63,469 nucleotides of DNA. Origin: Chthoniobacterales bacterium (lineage in GTDB: Bacteria; Verrucomicrobiota; Verrucomicrobiia; Chthoniobacterales; UBA10450). The translations under genes and the position numbers were made by a program. The stretch is from NCBI GenBank assembly GCA_013815325.1, contig JACDGM010000005.1, positions 1-63,469 on the forward strand, in the 5' to 3' direction. The notes under the pieces are model-generated. The model did no database searches and was not told the DNA's origin. It saw only the letters and a list, made by a program, of their open reading frames with translations. Of this stretch, positions 49,953 through 59,386 are shown in pieces (within the stretch, counting starts at the first letter, position 1; every line of letters begins with the position of its first letter).

Positions 49953-50597
49953 ATGAAAACAGGAACATTGCTTGCAGTCACTATCGCGACCGCGGGGTTG
50001 CTTGGTCTGGCCGCACCCGCTCACGCGCAACGGCGTGGACCGAGCGGCGGCGGAAATGCGGGTCAAGGCATGAGTCACGGCGGGGTGCAGCCGGGCATGA
50101 ACCGCGGCGGCACGCAGCCAGGATTCAATCGAGGCGGGACCGTGAATAACGGGAATTTCCGCGGGGGAAATCGCTTCAATCGGGGCGGGTTCGGCGGCAG
50201 CAGAGTGAATTTCTTCTTTGGTGGATTTGGTTACCCCTACTTCTACGGTTATCCTTATTACTATGGCTATGGCTATCCGTACGCTTACGGATATCCCTAT
50301 GCCCCTTACTATGGTTATCCCGCTACTTACAGTTACGGCGCCCAGGGAGTCTACGATGGACGCGTGGTGACGCCTCGCGATCGCAGGAATCGGGTGGAGA
50401 GTGACGGCAAAGATCAAGCTTCGATCGGAGCGCAGGTACAGCAACAGCTGAGCCGGACCGGTTATTACCATGGTGCGATTGACGGCGTCGTCGGCGATGG
50501 CACGCGGCGCGCGATTCGCAGTTACGAGCGGGCCAACGGTCTGCGGGTCGATGGCGAGATTGACGACCAACTGCTTTCCACGATGGGTCTCGGCTAA
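49953..50597 (+). CDS. Exported Gly/Tyr-rich protein with peptidoglycan-binding domain
   Basis: 214 residues. A signal peptide (MKTGTLLAVTIATAGLLG) ends in AHAQ. Residues 25-80 are Gly/Asn/Arg-rich repeats (GGTQPGFNRGGT), 85-135 are Tyr/Pro/Gly-rich, and the C-terminal 65 residues form a PG_binding_1 domain (QVQQQLSRTGYYHGAIDGVV, RRAIRSYERANGLRVDGEID). It probably sits in the cell envelope, bound to peptidoglycan. A GAAG site precedes the ATG. Confidence 0.85.
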   Translation: MKTGTLLAVTIATAGLLGLAAPAHAQRRGPSGGGNAGQGMSHGGVQPGMNRGGTQPGFNRGGTVNNGNFRGGNRFNRGGFGGSRVNFFFGGFGYPYFYGYPYYYGYGYPYAYGYPYAPYYGYPATYSYGAQGVYDGRVVTPRDRRNRVESDGKDQASIGAQVQQQLSRTGYYHGAIDGVVGDGTRRAIRSYERANGLRVDGEIDDQLLSTMGLG

Positions 50598-50628
50598 ACG
50601 TGCGGTCGCGCGCGGTCGGCCGCGACGC

Positions 50629-51372
50629 TTACCGCGCGACGAGCAAGGTCACCGACTGCGGGTGAAACTCGATGCCCGCGAGCTTCGCGATCTGCTTGTG
50701 CTCGCGGTCCAGCGTTTCCCAAGTCTTGCGAAAAAGAAAACCGAGGCGGCGCAGGAGCAGAGGGTGGATCGGCATCCGGCCGAGATAACCGCCCTCGCAA
50801 AGCGCTTGTATTTTTCCCTCGCTCACGGTGACTTGGTAAAAACAGCTGTTGAATAGGGTCAGGCCACAAAAGTTGTAGGCGACGTGCATCCGGCAGATCC
50901 CTTCCTCGAACTGGATGAAGATGCGACGGATCGGGAAATAGCCTTCCTTTGCGGGACTGTTACTGCGGCGAATGGAGGAGACGAGGTAATCATTAACCTG
51001 TTCCTGGCTGTAGGTCAGCCGGGGCGGATTATGACTCTCGATCGCGGACAGGAGATCCATGCTGATCATCGGCGCGAAAGACTCGCTTTTCACCTCCGGC
51101 GGTAGATCGGGGGGCAAAACCATCTGGATGACCACCGCCAGACAAAGCGCGCCAACGATTACCTGCACGACTTTTGTGGCTATGGCTCGCGAGCGGCCGC
51201 GCGCCGGATCGAACATTCTCTTGAGCCGATCGTGCGTCCCTTGCGTGCTTTCTTCGCTCTCGATCTTTTCCTTTTTGACCGCGCTGCGGTCCAATCGGGC
51301 GCCGCAGTTATGACAGTAAATCCGTTCCGGCTCGTTCTCGTGGCGGCAGTCGGGACAGACAAGTTTCGTCAC
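50629..51372 (-). CDS. Membrane protein with N-terminal zinc ribbon
   Basis: 247 residues from a GTG that overlaps the stop of the fmdB-like gene. Two CxxC pairs form a ribbon (CPDCRHENEPERIYCHNCG) at residues 6-24, then a charged linker, one membrane helix (VVQVIVGALCLAVVIQMVLP) near 60-80, and a C-terminal domain of about 150 residues with no recognised family. The topology puts the ribbon inside the cell. It is coupled to the zinc-ribbon gene upstream. Confidence 0.75.
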   Translation of the reverse strand: MTKLVCPDCRHENEPERIYCHNCGARLDRSAVKKEKIESEESTQGTHDRLKRMFDPARGRSRAIATKVVQVIVGALCLAVVIQMVLPPDLPPEVKSESFAPMISMDLLSAIESHNPPRLTYSQEQVNDYLVSSIRRSNSPAKEGYFPIRRIFIQFEEGICRMHVAYNFCGLTLFNSCFYQVTVSEGKIQALCEGGYLGRMPIHPLLLRRLGFLFRKTWETLDREHKQIAKLAGIEFHPQSVTLLVAR

Positions 51373-51713
51373 GAATTCGACTCTTTCTTCTGCGGCGCCG
51401 CCGGCGGTGTGGGGGCGGTTGGCTTGCTCTCCGGCTGGGCGCCGGACCCTTCGCTTTTCTTCTCTCCTGCGGGAGGCGCGTCCTTCTTCGCGCCTTCCTT
51501 GTAGGAGTTGCTGCGATAATCGGTGGTGTAGAACCCAGAGCCTTTGAAAATCAGCCCTGCGCCTGTTCCGAGCAGCCGCTTCATTTTTCCTTTGCCCCAC
51601 TTACTTTGCCGGCAGAGTTCCTTCGGGCAGGTTTTGAAAGCTTCGTCGCGCATCGATTGGGAGGCATCGAAGTTCTGGCCGCACTTCAAGCACGAGTATT
51701 CGTAGGTAGGCAT
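51369..51713 (-). CDS. FmdB-type zinc-ribbon protein
   Basis: 114 residues. MPTYEYSCLKCGQNFDASQS at the start, a second Cys pair in CPKELC, and GAGLIFKGSGFYTTDYRSNS complete the FmdB/CxxC regulatory family. The last 40 residues are a Pro/Lys/Ser tail. The family is very common and small; its role (regulator or metal chaperone) is not settled. Confidence 0.88.
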   Translation of the reverse strand: MPTYEYSCLKCGQNFDASQSMRDEAFKTCPKELCRQSKWGKGKMKRLLGTGAGLIFKGSGFYTTDYRSNSYKEGAKKDAPPAGEKKSEGSGAQPESKPTAPTPPAAPQKKESNS

Positions 51714-51868
51714 ATTTTAATTCGCGAAACAGTCACGTCGCGGGGGATGGGCGCCAGTCTCGACAAATCCAAGCAAAATTCAAGCCGCTCGGTCCGGATG
51801 CTGCTTCCCCGTTCATCTTGACTTTAAGTGGACACCGCATTAGAAGCGCTTCCCTTGGCCCAAACCTT

Positions 51869-52486
51869 ATGTTTCGCTCCTTTTCCCGGCTTGCTTTCCT
51901 TCTCGCGATTGCCGCTATTTTCACCTTCGCGGGCTGCGCGGAAGATGATCCCCGCCTGGCCTACGGGCAGACTCAATACCTCGGCGGGGTCTATGGAAAC
52001 GAACCTGTCGCCTCGACTGCGCCTAACGACACTGTCTCTTATTGGGATGGCGACGGCGTCCCGGGCAAACCCTCGGTCAAGATCAGCCTTGGCGAGCAGC
52101 GCGCTTATTTCTACAAAGCCGGTCAGCTCGTCGGCATCTCGCAGCTTTCCACGGGGCGCGAAGGCAAGGACACTCCCATCGGCACCTATAAGATCAGCCA
52201 GAAGGACATCGCGCACGCCTCAAGCCGCTACGGTGATTACGTCGACATCAACGACAATGTGGTCGTCCCCAACATCGATAACGAATTAGATCCGAAGCCA
52301 CCCGGCACTCATTACAAAGGTGCGCCGATGCCTTATTTCATGCGCATCGCCGGCGGCGTCGGAATGCACGCGGGCTATTTGCCAGGCTATCCAGCTTCGC
52401 ACGGTTGCATTCGCATGCCGGAATTCATGGCCGAGAATTTCTACAATTCCGTGGAGTCGGGCACGCCGGTCGAAATCACGCCCTAA
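51869..52486 (+). CDS. L,D-transpeptidase lipoprotein
   Basis: 205 residues. A lipoprotein signal ends at AGCAEDD, so the mature protein is anchored by Cys 22. The YkuD domain shows VKISLGEQRAYFYKAGQLV, STGREGKDTPIGTYKI and the active-site motif SHGCIRMP with the catalytic Cys near residue 178. Such enzymes make 3-3 peptidoglycan crosslinks or attach proteins to it. ATG 51869 gives the correct signal; the earlier ATG at 51818 would add a polar leader. Confidence 0.9.
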   Translation: MFRSFSRLAFLLAIAAIFTFAGCAEDDPRLAYGQTQYLGGVYGNEPVASTAPNDTVSYWDGDGVPGKPSVKISLGEQRAYFYKAGQLVGISQLSTGREGKDTPIGTYKISQKDIAHASSRYGDYVDINDNVVVPNIDNELDPKPPGTHYKGAPMPYFMRIAGGVGMHAGYLPGYPASHGCIRMPEFMAENFYNSVESGTPVEITP

Positions 52487-52583
52487 GTGATTTTGGAAGC
52501 TGGACATCGCGTCCCAGAATCGTTGCTGACACGCCCGCGGTTGCCCGCCATTCCGCAAAGGGTAAACTCCTGCTCTTCGCGCC

Positions 52584-53597
52584 ATGCTCATCATCACCCA
52601 ACCCGCCGTCACCGGCGCGCAGATCGATCACATCGTCGGGCGAGTCGAGGAGTTCGGACTGAAGGCCGAAGTCCTGCGCGGTTCGCATCGGGTTGTTATC
52701 GGCGTGATCGGACCGGAGGATTTGATCCGGGAAAAGCCGCTTGCCGCCATACCCGGAGTGGAGTCGGTCTTTGCGGTGATGAAGCCTTACAAACTCGTCG
52801 CGCCCAATGGCGCCGCGCCGCCGCCGGTGAGGATCGGCGGCGTCCCCATTGGCACGGGCCAGAAAGTTGTTCTCATCTCTGGCCCCTGTTCGGTCGAGAG
52901 CAAGGAGCAACTCCTGTCCATCGCGATCTCTGTGAAAAACGCGGGTGCTCGTGTCCTGCGCGGCGGCGCCTTTAAGCCGCGCACCTCGCCCTACAGTTTC
53001 CAGGGTTTGGGCGAAGATGGGCTGCGTTTCCTCGCCGAGACGCGCGCGGAGACCGGCCTCCCGATCATTACCGAAATCATGGACACGCGCGATCTCGCGG
53101 TGATCGAAAAATACGCCGATTGCCTCCAGATCGGCGCGCGCAACATGCAGAACTTTTCCTTGTTGAAAGAAGTCGGGCGAAGCCGCCTGCCAGTGCTCTT
53201 GAAACGCGGCCTCAGCGCCACCATCAACGAGCTGCTCATGAGCGCCGAATACATCCTGAGCGAAGGCAACCCGAACGTCCTCCTCTGCGAACGCGGCATC
53301 CGGACCTACGAGACGATGACGCGCAGTACCCTCGACCTCAATGCCGTCCCGATTTTGAAAGCAAAAACGCGGCTGCCGGTGGTGGTCGATCCGACTCACG
53401 GAATCGGGCTGCGCGATTACATCCCGCAGATGGCGCTCGCCGCGGTCGCCGCCGGCGCCGATGCCTTGATGATCGAGGTGCACGACGATCCGGAACGGGC
53501 GCGCAGCGATGGCGACCAGGCCCTCGTGCCGGAAGTTTTCCAGGACCTCGTTAGGCGAATTCGCGCCGTCGCCGCCGCGGTCGGGCGGGACGTTTGA
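52584..53597 (+). CDS. aroF: 3-deoxy-7-phosphoheptulonate synthase (type I-beta)
   Basis: 337 residues. A ferredoxin-like regulatory domain (residues 1-70, [20 protein letters not shown]) precedes the barrel. [41 protein letters not shown]-like [13 protein letters not shown] and [12 protein letters not shown] are the metal, phosphoenolpyruvate and erythrose-4-phosphate site motifs. It opens the shikimate pathway. The N-terminal domain is the type that senses aromatic amino acids. The stop is five bases before the mfd start. Confidence 0.95.
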   Translation: MLIITQPAVTGAQIDHIVGRVEEFGLKAEVLRGSHRVVIGVIGPEDLIREKPLAAIPGVESVFAVMKPYKLVAPNGAAPPPVRIGGVPIGTGQKVVLISGPCSVESKEQLLSIAISVKNAGARVLRGGAFKPRTSPYSFQGLGEDGLRFLAETRAETGLPIITEIMDTRDLAVIEKYADCLQIGARNMQNFSLLKEVGRSRLPVLLKRGLSATINELLMSAEYILSEGNPNVLLCERGIRTYETMTRSTLDLNAVPILKAKTRLPVVVDPTHGIGLRDYIPQMALAAVAAGADALMIEVHDDPERARSDGDQALVPEVFQDLVRRIRAVAAAVGRDV

Positions 53598-53601
53598 GGA
53601 C

Positions 53602-56600
53602 GTGGCGGACTCGTTAGGCGGGGAACTGCTCGGCGCCGTCGCGCGCAGTGCGCCGATCGCGGAGCAACTGCGCGCTCTGCAATCCGGAGAACCGTCCGTT
53701 GGCTTTTCCCACGTCATCGAGTCGGCGCAGGCCTTTCTCGTGGCTGCGATCGCGAGGGAGGTGGAACCGACGCTCTGGGCGATTTGTCCGAGCGTGCGCC
53801 GGCAGGAACTGCTCTATGAGACTCTGATTAACTGGCTCCCCGACGCGCTTTTCCTCCCGGAAGCAGAGTTCCTCGCGATCGAAAACATTTTACCCGATCA
53901 GGAAATCGCGGCGGAACGGCTCGCGCTCCTCAGTCGGCTCGAAGGCAAGCAACGCCACGTCATCGTCGCGACGCGCGCCAGCCTGGATCAACCCGCCCCG
54001 CCGCGCGGCGCTTTGCGCGCGGCTGCGCTTCGTCTTCAGCGTGGCACGAGGGAACGGCTCGAGCGCGTCGTCGAGTCGTTAGGCCAAGCTGGCTATGAAC
54101 GCGCGCCGCAAGTCACGACGCGCGGGCAATTCGCCGTCCGCGGCGGGATTCTCGACGTTTACTCGTGGCAGGCGCAACTGCCCATTCGGGCGGAATTTTT
54201 TGGCGACGAAATTGAATCGCTGCGCGAGTTCGATCTCGATACGCAAACGTCGGTCGGCCACCTGCCGGCGGTCGAGCTGTTGTTAGGCGCGGCGGATGAT
54301 CAGAGCGGAAAGGTGCGCGATCACCTGGCGAAGGATCATCTTCAGATTGCGATCGAGCCGGAAGACGAAGAACACGACGCGGCGATCGTGATCAGTGAAG
54401 GCTGGCTCGGACCCAGCGATGCCGGCGAAGAGGATTTCTCCGGCGCGTTTGTCGATTGCGAGATCGGGGAATTCGACGCCGGCGAATTCATCATTGCGGA
54501 AGCGAAGCGCCAGCAATTCTTCAGCCGCCTAACGAGTTGGCAAGAAAACAGCGCGCGGATCGCGATTTACTTCCAGACCGAAGGCGAGATCGAGCGCTTC
54601 CGCGAAATCATGGCGGACGCGAAAATGAAAACCAGCGGCCTCGAGCTGATTGAAGGCACGCTTCCGCGCGGCTTCTGTTTTCCAGCCGCAAACCTTGTCG
54701 TGCTCGCCGCGGCGGAACTTTTCGGCCGCGCGCCTACCCACGGACGGCGCCGCCTGCAGCGCACGACGAAATTCGGCGCGCACCGCGCCCAGATCGATTT
54801 CAGTGAACTGCACGAAGACGATCTCGTCGTCCACCTCGAACACGGCATCGGCCGCTTCCTCGGCCTAACGAGGCTGGGAAATGTAGAGGCGGGCCTGTCG
54901 GCCGCTGGGGAGCGGCTGGCCGATTCGAACAGCGGCGCCGAAGCGGCCGACACGCCCACCTCTACACCGTCACCCGAAGTCCTCGCGCTCGAGTTCGCTG
55001 ACGAGGCGAAACTTTACGTCCCGCTCGAGCAATCCTTCCTGGTCTCGCGCTACGTCGGGGTCGGAAAAAAATCGCCGCCGCTCGGTTCGTTAGCCGACGC
55101 GAAATGGTCGCGCGCGCGCAAAAACGCGGCGGCTTCCATCTTCGATTACGCCGGCAAAATGCTCGCGCTGCAGGCCGAGCGCGAAACCCAAACCGGCCAT
55201 GTCTTCGGTCCTGACACGAAATGGCAGTTGGAGTTCGAACATTCCTTTCCCTTTCGCGAAACGCCCGACCAGCTCAAAGCCATCGTCGATACAAAACATG
55301 ACATGGAAGCGCCGCGCTCGATGGATCGCCTCATCTGCGGCGACGTTGGCTTTGGCAAAACTGAGGTCGCAATCCGCGCCGCTTTCAAGTCGGTGATGGA
55401 AGGTAAACAAGTCGCCGTCCTCACGCCAACCACAGTGCTCGCGCAGCAGCATTTCGAGACCTTTCGCCAGCGCATGCTCGACTACCCGGTGCGCATCGAG
55501 ATGCTCAGCCGCTTCCGCTCGCACGCCGAGCAGCGCCAGGTCCTCGAGCAACTTCGCGACGGCAGCGTCGACGTCGTCATCGGCACGCACCGGCTCATTT
55601 CCGGTGACGTTGTTTTCAAAGACCTCGGCCTCGTCGTGATCGATGAAGAGCAGCGCTTCGGCGTCCTGCACAAGGAAAAATTTAAGGATCTCTTCAAGCT
55701 TGTCGACGTGCTCACGCTGTCCGCCACGCCCATCCCGCGCACGCTTTACTTGTCGTTAGTCGGTGTCAAAGACATGTCGACGATCGAGACGCCGCCGCTC
55801 AATCGCCTCCCGGTCGAGACCGTGGTCGCGGGCTACGACGAGCGCATCATCCGCGACGCGATCAACCGCGAGCTGGAGCGCCAGGGCCAGGTTTATTTCC
55901 TCCACAATCGCGTCCTGTCGATCGAGAAAGTGCGCGATCGGATTGTCGAGCTCTGTCCGGAAGCGCGGGTCGAATTCGGCCACGGCCAGATGAGCGCGGA
56001 CGAACTCGAAGACGTCATGCAGCGTTTCGTGGCCGGCAAAATCGATGTCCTTGTTTGCACCACGATCATCGAGAGCGGTCTCGATATTCCGAACGCCAAC
56101 ACCATCATCATCGATCGCGCCGATCGCTTCGGACTCGCCGATCTCTACCAATTGCGCGGGCGGGTCGGGCGCGCCGAGCACAAAGCCTACGCCTACCTCC
56201 TCCTCCCGCGCGAGATGATGACGATCGGCGCGGCGCGCAAACGGATCAACGCGATCAAACAATACAGCTCGTTAGGCGCGGGCTTTCGCATCGCCATGCG
56301 CGACCTCGAGATTCGCGGCGCGGGCAGCATCCTCGGCACCGCGCAGAGCGGCCACATCATCGCGGTTGGTTTCGACCTTTACTGTCAGCTGCTAAAGCAG
56401 GCAGTCGCGCAGCTCAAAGGCGACAAACTTCGCCCCCGCCTCGAAGTGGAAGTGCGGCTCGATTTCCTCGCCGCCAATGAGGGTGAATTCCTCGCCGCCG
56501 GACCCGGAAAGCTCGTCCCCGCGTTCATTCCGACGAGCTACATTAGCGATGCCGCGCTGCGCATTCAGGCCTACCGCGCGCTCGCCGAGATCACGACCCA

Positions 56601-56862
56601 GGAGCAACTCCATCGCCTCCGTCGCGACTGGCGCGATCGCTTCGGTCCGCAGCCGCCAGCGGTTGACAATCTCGTCCTCCTCTGCGAAGTCAAGCTTTCC
56701 GCCGCCCGCGCCCGAGTCAGCCGGGTCGAGGTGCGCGACAGCAAATTGATGCTGAGCCGCCGCGGCGACTTTATCCTTGTCGGGGGCAAATTTCCCCGTT
56801 TAACTTCCAGTAGCATCGATCTCCAACTCTCCGAGATATGGCATTTAATAAAGCAACTCTGA
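53602..56862 (+). CDS. mfd: Transcription-repair coupling factor
   Basis: 1086 residues from GTG 53602, preceded by GAGGA; ATG 53509 would overlap the whole end of aroF. UvrB-like N-terminal module (to about 330), the RNA-polymerase-interacting CarD-like domain ([15 protein letters not shown] near 410), translocase motor with Walker [13 protein letters not shown] near 580 and DEEQ box [10 protein letters not shown] near 680, and helicase motif [16 protein letters not shown] near 855. Mfd removes stalled polymerase and recruits UvrA. An extra stretch of about 30 residues in the RNAP-interacting domain comes from an inverted-repeat element (54882-54966). Confidence 0.96.
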   Translation: MADSLGGELLGAVARSAPIAEQLRALQSGEPSVGFSHVIESAQAFLVAAIAREVEPTLWAICPSVRRQELLYETLINWLPDALFLPEAEFLAIENILPDQEIAAERLALLSRLEGKQRHVIVATRASLDQPAPPRGALRAAALRLQRGTRERLERVVESLGQAGYERAPQVTTRGQFAVRGGILDVYSWQAQLPIRAEFFGDEIESLREFDLDTQTSVGHLPAVELLLGAADDQSGKVRDHLAKDHLQIAIEPEDEEHDAAIVISEGWLGPSDAGEEDFSGAFVDCEIGEFDAGEFIIAEAKRQQFFSRLTSWQENSARIAIYFQTEGEIERFREIMADAKMKTSGLELIEGTLPRGFCFPAANLVVLAAAELFGRAPTHGRRRLQRTTKFGAHRAQIDFSELHEDDLVVHLEHGIGRFLGLTRLGNVEAGLSAAGERLADSNSGAEAADTPTSTPSPEVLALEFADEAKLYVPLEQSFLVSRYVGVGKKSPPLGSLADAKWSRARKNAAASIFDYAGKMLALQAERETQTGHVFGPDTKWQLEFEHSFPFRETPDQLKAIVDTKHDMEAPRSMDRLICGDVGFGKTEVAIRAAFKSVMEGKQVAVLTPTTVLAQQHFETFRQRMLDYPVRIEMLSRFRSHAEQRQVLEQLRDGSVDVVIGTHRLISGDVVFKDLGLVVIDEEQRFGVLHKEKFKDLFKLVDVLTLSATPIPRTLYLSLVGVKDMSTIETPPLNRLPVETVVAGYDERIIRDAINRELERQGQVYFLHNRVLSIEKVRDRIVELCPEARVEFGHGQMSADELEDVMQRFVAGKIDVLVCTTIIESGLDIPNANTIIIDRADRFGLADLYQLRGRVGRAEHKAYAYLLLPREMMTIGAARKRINAIKQYSSLGAGFRIAMRDLEIRGAGSILGTAQSGHIIAVGFDLYCQLLKQAVAQLKGDKLRPRLEVEVRLDFLAANEGEFLAAGPGKLVPAFIPTSYISDAALRIQAYRALAEITTQEQLHRLRRDWRDRFGPQPPAVDNLVLLCEVKLSAARARVSRVEVRDSKLMLSRRGDFILVGGKFPRLTSSSIDLQLSEIWHLIKQL
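54882..54966. repeat. Inverted-repeat element inserted in frame in mfd
   Basis: Arms of 25 bases (54882-54906 and 54942-54966) are complementary at 23 positions and both end in TGTAGAGG. The insert keeps the frame and encodes a Gly/Ala/Ser-rich, likely flexible stretch between GRFLGLTRL and [16 protein letters not shown], which are adjacent in other Mfd proteins. Confidence 0.75.
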
Positions 56863-57839
56863 GCCTTTGCCGGCACCCGGCGATCGGGTTTATCGCCTCG
56901 GTTTTTCTCGCAGTCGCGGCCGCAGCCTCGCCCACACATGGCGCCGAATCCGTTAACGGTATCGCCGCCATCGTGAACAACGACGTCATCACCTACTCCG
57001 AGGTGCGCCAGCTTGTAGAGCCGCGCGAGCGTCTCCTGCGCTCCCAATATTCCGGCGACGAGTTGGCAAAAAAAATCATCGCCCTGCGCAAGTCGGCCTT
57101 GCAGGATTTGATCGATCGACAGCTCATCATCCAGCAATTTGATAAGGACAAACTGGATATCCCGGGATTCTTCGTGGACGAGCGCGTGAAGGACGTGATC
57201 CGCGATTCCTTCGGCGGCGATCGCAATGCCTTCATCAAAACGATGGAGGCGCAGAATTACTCCATCTCGAAATTCAAAACCCTCGAGCGAGAAAAAATTA
57301 TCGTGCAAGCGATGCGCTCGAAAAACGTGAAGTCGAACCTGCTCGTTCCGCCGTCGAAGGTGGACGAATATTACCGGCAGCATCGGGAGCTCTTCGCGAC
57401 TAAGGCGCAGGTGAAGTTGCGCATGATCATGATCCCGGGCAAAGCCGACGCCGGGGCGGACGACCCGCAGAAAACGATGGCCGAAGAAATCCGCGGCAAG
57501 CTCATTACCGGGGCGGATTTCGACAAAATGGCGCAGATGTATTCTGAGGACAGCACACGCGATCTCGGCGGCGACTGGGGTTGGGTCGATGATAAGACGC
57601 TTTCCGCGCCGCTCACCGAAGTGGCCTTCAAACTCAAGCCCGGCGAGATCAGCAAGATCGTGAGCCTGGCGAATAACTATTACATCTTGAAAGTCGAAGC
57701 GCGGCAGGGCGGCGATCTCAAGCCGCTCAAGGGTGTGCGCGCCGACATCGAAAGTCGCCTGCGCCAGGAGCAAGCGCAGCAGTTGCAGGAACACTGGATC
57801 GCCAGTCTGCGTTCAAAGGCTTTCATCAAGACGTTTTAA
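56838..57839 (+). CDS. SurA-like peptidyl-prolyl isomerase
   Basis: 333 residues with a signal peptide (AIGFIASVFLAVAAAASPTHGA), a SurA-type N-terminal chaperone part (VNGIAAIVNNDVITYSEVRQ, LQDLIDRQLIIQQFDKDKL), and one parvulin domain (KLRMIMIPGK, DFDKMAQMYSEDSTRDLGGD, LTEVAFKLKPGEISKIV) at about 185-300. It helps outer-membrane proteins fold in the periplasm. E. coli SurA has two parvulin domains, this one has one. The start overlaps the end of mfd by 25 bases; pdxA follows. Confidence 0.9.
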   Translation: MAFNKATLSLCRHPAIGFIASVFLAVAAAASPTHGAESVNGIAAIVNNDVITYSEVRQLVEPRERLLRSQYSGDELAKKIIALRKSALQDLIDRQLIIQQFDKDKLDIPGFFVDERVKDVIRDSFGGDRNAFIKTMEAQNYSISKFKTLEREKIIVQAMRSKNVKSNLLVPPSKVDEYYRQHRELFATKAQVKLRMIMIPGKADAGADDPQKTMAEEIRGKLITGADFDKMAQMYSEDSTRDLGGDWGWVDDKTLSAPLTEVAFKLKPGEISKIVSLANNYYILKVEARQGGDLKPLKGVRADIESRLRQEQAQQLQEHWIASLRSKAFIKTF

Positions 57840-57842
57840 ACT

Positions 57843-57877
57843 GTTGATGGTTGATGGCTGATGGTTGATGGCTCCCG
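57843..57877 (+). repeat. GTTGATG heptad array upstream of pdxA
   Basis: Units GTTGATG, GTTGATG, GCTGATG, GTTGATG and GCTCCCG run from 57843 to 57877 and end directly at the pdxA start codon. The unit length and GTTGA core match the arrays before rplJ and the DUF1844 gene. No ordinary Shine-Dalgarno sequence is left in this spacer. Confidence 0.75.
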
Positions 57878-58753
57878 ATGCGCGTGCGCATCGGCATCAC
57901 CCTTGGCGATCCGGCTGGGATTGGGCCGGAAATCATCGCTGCGGCACTCGCGTCAGGCCAGTTGCCGGAGGGCGCCGATTACGAAGTGGTAGGTGAGGCG
58001 ATTGGCTTCTTGTTAGGGACGCCAACCCCCGAAAGCGCGGAGGCCGCTCGAGTCGCGCTGGAGAACGCGGTCAGTCGCGCGCTCAAAGGCCAGCTCGATG
58101 CGGTCGTGACCGGACCGATTCACAAAGCCCGGATGTACGCCACAGGCTTTGCGTTTCCCGGTCAAACAGAATTCTTCGCGGCACGCTGCGGAGTCGAGAA
58201 TTTCGCCATGCTCCTCACCGGCGGCGGTCTCACCGTCGCGCTCGTCACGACCCACATCCCGCTGGGTGACGTCGCGAACAGCCTGCGCACACCCGAGATC
58301 TTGCGCGTCGGCGAACTGCTCGCGGAATTCCTCGCCAAACGCGGCCAAAGTCGGATCGCCGTCGCCGGTCTCAATCCCCATGCCGGCGAATCGGGCGCGC
58401 TCGGCCGCGAAGAAATTGAAATTATCGCCCCCGCAATCGCGCAACTGAATCAGCGATCACCCATGAACGATGAACCATCAACCCTCTTCACCGGCCCTTT
58501 CTCAGCCGACACGGTTTTTCATCGCGCCGTCTCGGGCGAGTTCGATGCCGTCCTTTGCATGTATCACGATCAAGGCTTGATCCCGCTCAAGCTGCACGCC
58601 TTTCATGAGGGGGTGAATGTGACGCTCGGCCTTCCGTTCCCACGAACCAGTCCCGACCACGGCACCGCTTTCGAGATCGCCGGTAAAGGCATCGCGCGTC
58701 CCGACAGCATGATCGCCGCCATCCGCCTGGCCGTCGAGTTGGCCGCAAAATGA
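57878..58753 (+). CDS. pdxA: 4-hydroxythreonine-4-phosphate dehydrogenase
   Basis: 291 residues. ITLGDPAGIGPEI at the start, VVTGPIHKARM with the substrate His, the zinc-site stretch FPGQTEFFAARCG, VAGLNPHAGESGALG, and CMYHDQGLIPLK near the end are diagnostic. It oxidises 4-phosphohydroxy-L-threonine in vitamin B6 synthesis. The segment QRSPMNDEPSTLFTGP near residue 193-208 is unusual; its DNA (58461-58491) resembles the heptad array upstream in complement. It overlaps the decayed DUF2238 gene by ATGA. Confidence 0.95.
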   Translation: MRVRIGITLGDPAGIGPEIIAAALASGQLPEGADYEVVGEAIGFLLGTPTPESAEAARVALENAVSRALKGQLDAVVTGPIHKARMYATGFAFPGQTEFFAARCGVENFAMLLTGGGLTVALVTTHIPLGDVANSLRTPEILRVGELLAEFLAKRGQSRIAVAGLNPHAGESGALGREEIEIIAPAIAQLNQRSPMNDEPSTLFTGPFSADTVFHRAVSGEFDAVLCMYHDQGLIPLKLHAFHEGVNVTLGLPFPRTSPDHGTAFEIAGKGIARPDSMIAAIRLAVELAAK

Positions 58754-59216
58754 ACTCGCGCATCTCGCCGCTTCATCTTCTGCTGCTCGCGCCACGGCGC
58801 TCGTCTTCGCTTGTTCGGCATGGCGTCCCTGCGATCGTCTCACCTGTAGTTCGAAATCATTCCCGGCATCGTCGGCGCCGATCGGCTGGGACATTTCGCA
58901 GAGGGCTTTGTCCCGGCGCTGATCGCGCGCGAGCTTTTCATCCGTCGCGAGGTGATCCGCTCACGCGGCTGGATGTCGCGATCGGGCTCTTTGTTTGTCT
59001 CGGAATCAGCGCATTTTACGAGCTGATGGAATGGTGGACGCCGCTGGCCTCGGGCTCAGCCGCAATGGAATTTATCGCCACTCCAGGCGACATCTGGGAC
59101 ACGCGGAAGACATGTACATGGCTTTGATCGGTGCACTCTGCGCGCTCCTTCATGGCGGGCTGGCAGAACAGGCAGCTGCGCCGGCTGCCCAGCCGGCCCT
59201 GATTTTAGCCTTATGA
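58750..59216 (+). pseudogene. Decayed DUF2238 (YjdF-type) membrane protein gene
   Basis: Pieces of one protein appear in different frames: a start overlapping pdxA, ATALVFACSAWRPCDRLT, FEIIPGIVGADRLGHFAEGF followed by VPALIARELFIRREVIRSRG, IGLFVCLGISAFYELMEWW with MEFIATPGDIWDT, and MYMALIGALCALLHGG. At least three frameshifts separate them. The segment joining EIIPGIVG to DRLGHF lacks the roughly 50 residues normally between these motifs, so there is also an internal deletion. The family has no known function. The 3' end runs into repeat-like sequence. Confidence 0.75.
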
Positions 59217-59238
59217 GTTGCGTCCACGCGTGCGCGTT

Positions 59239-59349
59239 GTCATCCCGAGCCGCGCAGACGGGAGGGACGCGGCGAGGAACGCGCGGGGTTTGGTTCTAGC
59301 AGGCGCGCCGCACCACGCTCGTGAGGTCCCTCGCTACGCTCGGGATGAC
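59239..59349. repeat. 111-bp inverted repeat with GTCATCCCGAG ends
   Basis: GTCATCCCGAG at 59239-59249 and its perfect complement CTCGGGATGAC at 59339-59349 bound a GC-rich spacer with further partial pairing (GAGGTCCCTCGC near the right end). It fills the gap between the decayed DUF2238 gene and the ABC permease. It looks like a REP/BIME-type intergenic element. Confidence 0.6.
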
Positions 59350-59386
59350 AAAAAGGCGGCGACCGACTTTACTTCCTTACCCGCCG

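Noticed and set aside
53509-53601. ATG 53509 as mfd start
   Set aside because: It would overlap the end of aroF by 89 bases with non-conserved residues; GTG 53602 has a GAGGA site and fits the family start.
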